From Curtobacterium sp. VKM Ac-1393 (lineage in GTDB: Bacteria > Actinomycetota > Actinomycetes > Actinomycetales > Microbacteriaceae): a stretch of 64,000 nt of DNA. The stretch lies in assembly GCF_015350995.1 (NCBI RefSeq), contig NZ_JADKRW010000005.1:124001-188000 (forward strand), in the 5' to 3' direction. The translations under genes and the position numbers were made by a program. Of this stretch, positions 48,511 to 56,400 are shown one piece after another (within the stretch, counting starts at the first letter, position 1; each line of letters begins with the position of its first letter). A model generated the notes under the pieces. The model worked only from the letters and a program-made list of their open reading frames with translations, searched no databases and was not told the DNA's origin.

Positions 48511-50963
48511 GGTCTGCCTCTGTCCTCACTCGGCCGTCCACGACGCTCGTCAGGCCTCCGGCCATCGTAGTCACCGCGTCTCGCCGGGCCCTGACCGGTG
48601 CTCCCCCGACGCCGATCGGGACCTCGCAGGGACCGGAGCGACACGGCCGTCCGGAACCGCTCCCGCCGGTTCCGGCCGGTGTGCAGGGTACTGATCGCCT
48701 CGTCGGCGGCCGACCACATCCGGTCCGCGGCACGCTGGTCGACGTCGCTCGGTCCGAAGACCGCGCGGTCCGCGAGCGCGGCGAGACCGGTCCCGCCGTC
48801 GCCCGGAGCGCCGACGACGGTCTCGCGCCTGGTGGCCGACCCGGCGACGTCGTGGCCGCGGTCGAGCAGCGCGTCGCGGTACTCCTCCCAGGCCCCGACG
48901 ACGCGACCGCGTGGTGTCGGTGCCCGACGCCGCCGTCGCCGACGGACCCGCTTGAGCAGGACGATCACGCCGAACGGCAGGAGCACGAGCGCGGCGACGC
49001 CGAGCACGCCGAGCACCCACGGCAGCGCGGCGAGCAGGATCTGCAGCCACAGTGGTTGGACGGGCGGCGTGTTGCGGTCGCTCTGCGGCGGCGCCTGCTG
49101 GTCCTGGTCCTGCTGGTCGACGGGGGGCGGCGGCACGACGGTCTCGGGTCGGGTCACCGGCTGCGGCGTCTGCTGCTGCTCGTTCGGGATCTCGCGGACA
49201 CTCGGGTTCGGGTTGAGCATGACCCATCCCCACTGCGCCGTGTCGACCTCGATCCGCGCGGTGACGTCCGAGCCACGGAAGGTCGTCGTCGCCCCGCTCG
49301 CCGAGGTCCCGCCGGAGCCGGAGTCCCCACCGGCCGTGAAGCCCATGACCACTCGTGCCGGGAAGCCGAGCTCGTCAGCCATCAGGGCGGCCGCCGCGGC
49401 GTACTGCTCCTGGTCGCCGACCATCAGGGGCGACGTCAGGAGTTCCTGGATCCGGTCGGCTCCGTGCCCCGAGCGGCTCATCCGGTCGTCGCCCACCCCG
49501 TGGCTGACGTACCCGTTGCGCTTGAGCGCCTGGATCATCGCGACGAGCTTCGCGCCCGCGGTCGTCTCGGCGTCCGTCGTCGCCTCGACCGTCTCGCGCA
49601 CGGCATCGGGGACGTCGCGTGCGGTCGGCACCGCGGCGTTCCCCGGACGGGCCGCAGCGAGTTGGGTGTCCGTCGGCTGGTCCGGCACGACGGCGGTCAG
49701 GGCGTACGAGGTACGGTTGCCGACTCCGCCGACGACCGCGCCCGTCTGCGTCGACCCGTTGTAGAAGAACGCACCGCGCTCGTCCTCGGAGTCGGACCCG
49801 GTGAACTCGACACGCTCCAGGTCGCCCACGGTCGGCAGCCAGACACCGCGGTAGCCCTCGAGGGTCACCCCGACGCGCACGGTCGTGCCGTCGACGCCCC
49901 GGACGTCGACGGAGGTCGGCACCCGCTCGAACGTGCCCGACGACGCGGAGCCGTCGGACCCGCCGACGCGGTAGACCACGCCGTCGTACGTGTCGAGCGT
50001 CGCGATGCGCACGAACCCGTTCTCGGGCAGACCCGTGACCCGGAGCTGCGCCGTGTCCGCCGCGGCCCGCTCTTCGTACGCCCGGAACCCGCTCAGGGGA
50101 CTGACGTAGTCACGCGGGTCGAACGGCTTGACGACGTCCGTCCGGGCCACGGTGCGGTCGTTCGCGGGCGGCGCGACGAGGCCGAGTCCGGTGGCGACGA
50201 CGGCCGCCGCCACGATGGTCCCGGTCCCGACCAGGGCAGGCCGCACGACGGACCGGGCGATCGGCACGGCCGACCCGATCGTGGTCGCGACGGCGACCGC
50301 GCGTCGCGCGTGCCGCACCGTGAGCGCCCAGACGAGCGCGATCGCGACGAGCACGACGGCCGTCACGATCGACGTGTCGAGCCGGCTCGGTCCGACGACG
50401 ATCCCGACCGCGAACAGCGCCAGTGCCGGGATGCTCGCGAGTTCCTGCCTGGAGGCACGGGTCGCCACGCTCACGGCCGTCACCGTCGCGACGAGGAGCG
50501 TCACGAAGTACGGCACGAGCAGCGCCTCGTAGGAACCGACCGGCAGACTGATGGTCACCAGTTGCTTCCACCCGAGCGCGACGCCGGCGAACAGGGCGAG
50601 GAGCCCCTGCCCCGTCGGCAGGATCCCGGCGGCCTGGCCGGGCACGGCCGCCGGCACTCCGGCGATGGTGAACGCGGCCACCGTCGCCACCGCCACCGCG
50701 ACGAAGGGCAGGCGCAGGACCGCACCGACGACCGCCACGAGCGTTCCGAGGACGATCGCGGTCACCGCCGCGACGATCATCGCCTGGTCGCGGTACACCG
50801 GCCACCAGGACACGCTCGCGACGGCGAGCAGCAGCCACACCGCGAGGGTGCCGCCGACCAGGCGGAACGGCGCGAGCCGACGGGCGTCACGGCGATCGGA
50901 CCGCCGCGTGGACCGTCGCCCGCGCTCGGTCGACGCCGGGGTGACCACAGGCGGGGCGCTCAC
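48507..50963 (-). CDS. Transglutaminase-like membrane protein, catalytic triad lost
   Basis: This 818-residue protein has about eight N-terminal membrane helices (residues 30-265), an extracytoplasmic part with a transglutaminase-core-like domain, a Gln/Pro linker (PQPVTRPETVVPPPPVDQQD), one more membrane helix and a basic tail. The core aligns as GDQEQYAAAAALMADELGFP, DVTARIEV and WVMLNPNPS. Gln518 stands where the catalytic Cys should be, Thr568 at His and Asn584 at Asp, so it should be inactive. In related TgpA-type clusters this gene pairs with MoxR and DUF58. The start and stop overlap neighbours as GTGA. Confidence 0.85.
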   Translation of the reverse strand: MSAPPVVTPASTERGRRSTRRSDRRDARRLAPFRLVGGTLAVWLLLAVASVSWWPVYRDQAMIVAAVTAIVLGTLVAVVGAVLRLPFVAVAVATVAAFTIAGVPAAVPGQAAGILPTGQGLLALFAGVALGWKQLVTISLPVGSYEALLVPYFVTLLVATVTAVSVATRASRQELASIPALALFAVGIVVGPSRLDTSIVTAVVLVAIALVWALTVRHARRAVAVATTIGSAVPIARSVVRPALVGTGTIVAAAVVATGLGLVAPPANDRTVARTDVVKPFDPRDYVSPLSGFRAYEERAAADTAQLRVTGLPENGFVRIATLDTYDGVVYRVGGSDGSASSGTFERVPTSVDVRGVDGTTVRVGVTLEGYRGVWLPTVGDLERVEFTGSDSEDERGAFFYNGSTQTGAVVGGVGNRTSYALTAVVPDQPTDTQLAAARPGNAAVPTARDVPDAVRETVEATTDAETTAGAKLVAMIQALKRNGYVSHGVGDDRMSRSGHGADRIQELLTSPLMVGDQEQYAAAAALMADELGFPARVVMGFTAGGDSGSGGTSASGATTTFRGSDVTARIEVDTAQWGWVMLNPNPSVREIPNEQQQTPQPVTRPETVVPPPPVDQQDQDQQAPPQSDRNTPPVQPLWLQILLAALPWVLGVLGVAALVLLPFGVIVLLKRVRRRRRRRAPTPRGRVVGAWEEYRDALLDRGHDVAGSATRRETVVGAPGDGGTGLAALADRAVFGPSDVDQRAADRMWSAADEAISTLHTGRNRRERFRTAVSLRSLRGPDRRRGSTGQGPARRGDYDGRRPDERRGRPSEDRGRP

Positions 50964-52372
50964 GCTGCCGCCGATCGGTGCAGGGCGTGCCGGAGGTCGT
51001 CGAGGTAGCCGATGGTCATCACGGTCAGGCCCGCGACGCGCAGGAACCGGGGCTGGGCCTCGGGTTCGCAGATCACCGCGACGACCTCGACCCCGACGGG
51101 GAACCGCGTCGCCGCGAGCCGGAGCGCCGGCAACCCGATGGTCGAACCGACGACCAGGAACGCGACCGAGATGCCCTCGGTGTCGCTTCCGACGATGCGG
51201 GAGACCTCGGCGATCGGCAGGCACGCATCGGCGAGCCCGACCGAGGCGAAGTCGTCGAGCAGACGCGTGGGCGTGACCGTCGGCAGGGTCCGCACGGCGT
51301 ACACGGCACGCTTGGCGAACTCCGGGGTGCGCTCGGAAACGACGACCGAGACCTCGCGGCCGTCGCGGATGGCCCGGGCGCCGAGCGAGGCGGCCGCGCT
51401 GACCGCCAGCTCGAACTCCTCGTCGTCCCCGAACTCGGCCCGCGCGGTGCCGAGCGCCACCACGAGGTGCGATCGGCGTGTGTCCTCGAACTGCCGCACC
51501 ATCAGGGCGCCGGACTTGGCCGTCGACTTCCAGTGGATGGTGCGCGGGTCGTCACCGGGCATGTACTCGCGGATGGCGTGGAACGCGATGTCCGCCGGCG
51601 ACAGGTCGGTGGTCGCCTGGCCCTCGAGGTCGCGCACCAGGCCGGTGCTCGTCGACGGGATCGCGATGGTGCGCGGGTGCACGATGACCTGTTCACGGGC
51701 GGTCCACACGACCTCGCGGCGGACCAGCCCGACCGGGTCGGCGCGGACGCCCGTCACCGGCCCGACGTCGAGGACGCCGCGGCGGACCGTCGGCACCGGC
51801 ACCAGCTGCTCGAAGGTGCCGTGTGCCCCGATGGCCGGGATCGCGACGTCGACGAGCCCCGGTCCCACCGGCACCTCGACCGTCGTCGGCACCGAGGGCA
51901 GCCGCGTCGGGTTCTCGGCGGTGACGACGACACCGGCCTCGTCACCGACCGCCACCCGGTGCTGCGGCAACCGCATCCGGATCACCAGGCGCGTACGGCC
52001 GATGAGCGCGATGCCCGCGACGACGACGAGCACCGCACCCGCGAAGCCGACGACGACGACCTCGCGCAGGCCGAACCGGTAGCCCGCCACGAACGCGACC
52101 AGCGTGAGCGCGGCCACGGTCCATCCGAGCCCGGTGACGACGGACGAGACCTCGCCCCAGGAACGCTTGACGAGCCTCCAGGCCGTTGCCCAGACCCGGA
52201 CGATCCCGATGACCGCATCCGCGGCGACGCCGTCTCGATCACCGACGATCCGCGTGCGGACGTTGGTCATGCCGGCGACCGTCCCCGTGCGTTCGTACGC
52301 CGTCGTCCCGCGACGCGACCGCGTCGAGGACGGACGGCGCGAGCGCGTGGAGACGGGCCGGCGGTCCGTCAC
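50960..52372 (-). CDS. DUF58 domain membrane protein (MoxR partner)
   Basis: This 470-residue protein has an Arg-rich N-terminus, two membrane helices (VTGLGWTVAALTLVAFVAGY; VVVGFAGAVLVVVAGIALIG) and the DUF58 region with HAIREYMPGDDPRTIHWKST. A von Willebrand-like C-terminal region follows. DUF58 proteins usually work with MoxR ATPases in assembling or inserting surface factors. The GTG start overlaps the moxR stop and the stop overlaps the transglutaminase-like start, both as GTGA. Confidence 0.9.
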   Translation of the reverse strand: MTDRRPVSTRSRRPSSTRSRRGTTAYERTGTVAGMTNVRTRIVGDRDGVAADAVIGIVRVWATAWRLVKRSWGEVSSVVTGLGWTVAALTLVAFVAGYRFGLREVVVVGFAGAVLVVVAGIALIGRTRLVIRMRLPQHRVAVGDEAGVVVTAENPTRLPSVPTTVEVPVGPGLVDVAIPAIGAHGTFEQLVPVPTVRRGVLDVGPVTGVRADPVGLVRREVVWTAREQVIVHPRTIAIPSTSTGLVRDLEGQATTDLSPADIAFHAIREYMPGDDPRTIHWKSTAKSGALMVRQFEDTRRSHLVVALGTARAEFGDDEEFELAVSAAASLGARAIRDGREVSVVVSERTPEFAKRAVYAVRTLPTVTPTRLLDDFASVGLADACLPIAEVSRIVGSDTEGISVAFLVVGSTIGLPALRLAATRFPVGVEVVAVICEPEAQPRFLRVAGLTVMTIGYLDDLRHALHRSAAA

Positions 52373-53340
52373 GTCGTGACTCGGTCGGCGGGCGGAGGCG
52401 TCTCCACCAGCAGCTGTGCGATGACGCTCGGCGCGCTGACGCCGTCGAACTCGGCCTCGGCGTCGAGGACCAGTCGGTGCGCCAGGACCGGCACCGCGAG
52501 GGCCTTGACGTCGTCGGGTGTGACGTAGTGCCGCCCGCTCAGGGCGGCGAGGACCCGCGCGGACCGGATGAGGCCCATGGCGCCGCGCACGCTGACGCCG
52601 AGCCGCACCTCGCTGGCGGAACGGGTCGCGTCGACCAGCCGGGCGACGTAGTCGGCGATGACGGCGTCGACGTGCACCGTGCGGGCCAGCGCAGCCATCT
52701 CGGTGATCGTCGCTGCCGGCACGACGCTCGCGAGCGGGACCGACGCCGACGGCGCGGAGGACGTCTCGAGGATCTTCACCGTGGCGGCGTGGTCCGGGTA
52801 ACCGATGGAGGTCTTCATCAGGAAGCGGTCGAGCTGCGCCTCGGGCAGGCGGTAGGTGCCGGCCTGCTCGATCGGGTTCTGCGTCGCGATCACCATGAAC
52901 GGCGCCGAGAGGCGGTGGTTCACGCCGTCGACCGTGATCGCCGACTCCTCCATCGCCTCGAGCAGCGCCGACTGCGTCTTCGGGCTCGCACGGTTGATCT
53001 CGTCGGCGAGGACGATGTTCGCGAAGACCGGTCCGCGGTGGAAGTCGAACTCCTGCGTGCGCTGGTCGTAGACACTGATGCCGGTGATGTCACCCGGCAG
53101 CAGGTCGGGGGTGAACTGGATGCGGTTCGTGCTGCCCTGCACACTCTGCGCCAGGGCACGCGCCAGGCTCGTCTTGCCCGTGCCGGGGACGTCCTCGAGG
53201 AGCAGGTGCCCCTCACTGAGCATCGCGGTGACCGCCAGGCGGATCACGAACGTCTTCCCGAGGAGCACCTGCTCGACGTTGGTGACGATGCGGCCGGCGA
53301 CGTCGGCGAACCAGGTGGCCTGCTCCGGGGTCATGCTCAT
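52369..53340 (-). CDS. MoxR-family AAA+ ATPase
   Basis: The 323-residue chaperone-like ATPase has Walker A (LLLEDVPGTGKTSLARALAQ), the MoxR signature QFTPDLLPGDITG, Walker B (IVLADEINRASPKTQSALLE), sensor 1 (FMVIATQNPIEQAGTYRLPE) and LDRFLMKTSIGYP. It is the conserved partner of DUF58. A 70-base gap separates it from the large surface protein. TACGCT at 53381-53386 could be its own -10. The stop overlaps the DUF58 start. Confidence 0.95.
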   Translation of the reverse strand: MSMTPEQATWFADVAGRIVTNVEQVLLGKTFVIRLAVTAMLSEGHLLLEDVPGTGKTSLARALAQSVQGSTNRIQFTPDLLPGDITGISVYDQRTQEFDFHRGPVFANIVLADEINRASPKTQSALLEAMEESAITVDGVNHRLSAPFMVIATQNPIEQAGTYRLPEAQLDRFLMKTSIGYPDHAATVKILETSSAPSASVPLASVVPAATITEMAALARTVHVDAVIADYVARLVDATRSASEVRLGVSVRGAMGLIRSARVLAALSGRHYVTPDDVKALAVPVLAHRLVLDAEAEFDGVSAPSVIAQLLVETPPPADRVTT

Positions 53341-53380
53341 GCGGGGTGGTCCTCGTGGTCTCGGGGATGGCGGTGGGTGC

Positions 53381-53386
53381 AGCGTA
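53381..53386 (-). promoter_or_regulatory. Candidate -10 (TACGCT) for moxR
   Basis: TACGCT on the minus strand lies about 41 bases before the moxR ATG. With the next bases it forms AGCGTACGGT, another ANNNTANNNT symmetric box. A promoter here would let moxR-DUF58-transglutaminase-FHA be made apart from the 5.9-kb surface gene. Confidence 0.4.
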
Positions 53387-53410
53387 CGGTCAGCGGGCGG
53401 CGGAACCGGG

Positions 53411-56400
53411 TCAGCCGGGGGCGGGTTCCGGACCGGGCTGTTCGGGCGCGGGGGCTGCCGCGATCGTGGCGCTCGGCGGGTTCGGGTCCTTGTGGCCGTC
53501 GACGATCGCAGCGACGTACACGAGGCCGGAACTGATCGAGCTGTCGATCACCGGGAGGTCCTGGGGCGCGTAGTCAGCCGCGTCCGCGCAGTCGAGCAGA
53601 CCCAGGACCGAGCGTGTGCAGATCGTCACGCTGTAGGCGGTCGGCTGGACACCGGCGTTCTGCGGAGCCGCACTCACCGTCACCTGGGTACCGGCGGTCA
53701 TCGAATCCGGCAGCGTCGCTCGTGTCTGGACCGGTCGGAGCCCGTCCACAGTGGTCCCGTTGCCGCAGAAGTTCGACGTACCGTCCGCGCACGCCACGAC
53801 GGTCACGCTCACGGCGGAACCGAATGCGACTCCGTCGACCCACGACCCGTTCGAGCCGAACGAGACGAACCCGCCGCCGTTCACCGAGTAGGCGTAGTGG
53901 TCGACGGTTCCGTTGGCGCTGGGCTGCGCTCGCGGGTTCCGGATGCGGATGGCGTAGGTGCCCGCGTCGTCGCTGAACTTCTCGACTGCCATGTCCGCCG
54001 AAGCGGTCCCCGGCGCCGCGTAGCCCTGCACCGAAGCGGCACGACTCGGCGTGCAGAACAATCCGTTGTCGGCCAGTGCGACGTACTGGAAGTTGCCGTT
54101 CGAGCTCAGCGTGTCCGACGCTGTGCCGCCGTCCCACTTCTTGTCCGAACCGGTCGTCGAGCATCCGGCGGGGATGGTGGCTCCCGGCGAGTACCGCACG
54201 ATCGTCAGGGTCCGACCGCTGCCCGCCCAGTCGCTCTCGGCGGCGCTCAGGGCGACGGTCGTCCTGCCCGGCGACTGATCGCGTGACGCGTTCAGGGTCG
54301 GCGCCGCGGGAGTCCCGACCGCCGTCCCCGTGGCAGACGCCGAGTTCCACTGCACGACGGTGCCGTTGCGGTCGGCGTCGTTGCGGGCGGACACGGTCAC
54401 CGTGTACTGCGCCGCGCTCTGGGCGCCGGTGAACGCGGTGCTCGTCGCGGTGCCGGTGTGCCGGGTGCCGGACAGCCCCGGGCCCTCGATGGTCACGATG
54501 TAGTCGTCGACCTCACTGCCCCGGTTCGGAGCGGCGACGGCGTTCCACTTGACGTCGAGCTGGTTCGGCGTGGACTTGCTGGGCGTCACGGTGATGCCCT
54601 TGGGCGGCGCCGGCACGAAGTCCGCGCTGATCGGGGCGGATCGACCCGACGGCTCGGAGTCGCCGATGGCGTTCGTGGCGATGACCTGGAACCGGTACGA
54701 CGCCTTCGGGTCGAGCCCGGTCAGCGTGCAGACGGTTGCGGTGCCGCAGTTCTTCGCGACACCGTTGGTGCCCGTGACGCGGTACCCGGTGATCGGTGCG
54801 TTGTTGCCCTGCGGGGTGGACCAGGTCAGCGTGGCCTGGCCGCCGTCGTAGGACCCGGTGCGGGTCGGCGTGCCCGGTGCATCGGGGACGTCCTGCACGG
54901 AGATCGTGACGTCGCCCCAGACGTAGCGGTCGGGATCGTTCGTCGCGTCGGCGACCTGGTACTGCAGGTGGGCGTCCACCGGCTTCGCATTGCCGGACAC
55001 CCGGACCTGCAGGCGCGTGCGGTCGGCGCTCGGGGTCACGGAGACGCCGCTCGGCAACCCGCCGGACAGCCCGCGGATGTTCACGACGCGCAGCCGCTGC
55101 CCGGGGAACGGGTTCGTCGGCTGGTCGTTGGTCAGGACGTCGATGGTCGTGGTCGCACCGCGCTTGGTGATCGACCGGTCGGCGCCCGGCTGCACGAGCG
55201 GTCGGGTCGAGGCGACGACCCCGACGGTCACGGTGCCGGCGCGTCCGGCGTTCGCGTCGTCGCGCACCCCGATGCCGATCGAGGCGGAGGTGTTCTTCTT
55301 CGCGGTGTCGGCGACCGTGATCGTGAGCTGCTGCTTCGCTATCGTCGCGGTGGTGCCGGCGGCGGGACGGCCGACGATCGAGTAGCGCAGCTCCGGCAGG
55401 TCCCTGGGGTACGGGTAGTCGGTGAGCTTGGTCAGGTCGATCGTCCGGGTCTCTCCCGGCTGCATCTCGACCGCAGAGCCCGTGAACGCCGGCGGCTGGT
55501 TCGACCGCGGCGTCACCGTGACGGGCAGCACCAGCGTCGCGACCCGGCCCTTGCCGCCGTTCGCCGCGGAGCCGTCCGTGACCTCGAAGGAGATGGACGC
55601 GTTGCCGTAGTAGAGCTTCGACGACGTGAACTGCAGGGTCGACGAGTCCACCACCAGGCTCTGCCCGTTCGCGTGGGTCGCCTTGACGGTGCCGCGGTCG
55701 GTGATCTTCGCCGTCTTGCCGTTCGCGGTGACGACGTAGTCCTCGAGCGGGATCCGGACGGTGGCCTCGCTCTTCACCGTGACGGCTCCGGCGGTGCGGT
55801 TGATCTGCGGCAGGGCGTCGTCGAAGCCGGGGACGTTGATGAAGCCGTACGACACGATGTCGGGGTGGTCGACCCGGGCGACCGAGAACGGGATCACCTG
55901 CGAGGCATCGGTCAGCCGGACGGTGATGCGGCCGTCGTCGGTGAGCCGGGCGGTGTCGCCGTAGCCGTCGACGATCCCGACCTGCAGGTCGGCCGCGGTG
56001 CCCTCGGCGAAGAAGACGTTGTCGAGCACGTCGACGGTCACGCTCTCGCGCCGCAGGATGTCCTGCAGGTCGAGGGTGGTGTCGTCCACCTCGGGGCGGA
56101 GCGGCTGCGCGTCGGGGTCGACCGTCACCGTGAGGAAGGCGGTGCTCGACCCGCCGCTGGCGTTCGCCACGGTGTAGAGCACGGCGTAGTCGCCCGACTT
56201 GGCGCTCTTCGGCGGGGTCACCCGGATCTGCTGCTTCCGCAGGATCTTCGCACTGACGTCGTCGGCGGTGGGTTCGGCCGCCGACACCGTGAGCTGGCCG
56301 CCCTCGGGGTCGGAGTCGTTCTGCAGCACCCGGACGGTCACCGAGCCGCCGGGCCGGATGGTCACGTGGTCGGCCTCGGCCACGGGGTTCGAGGCCTGCT

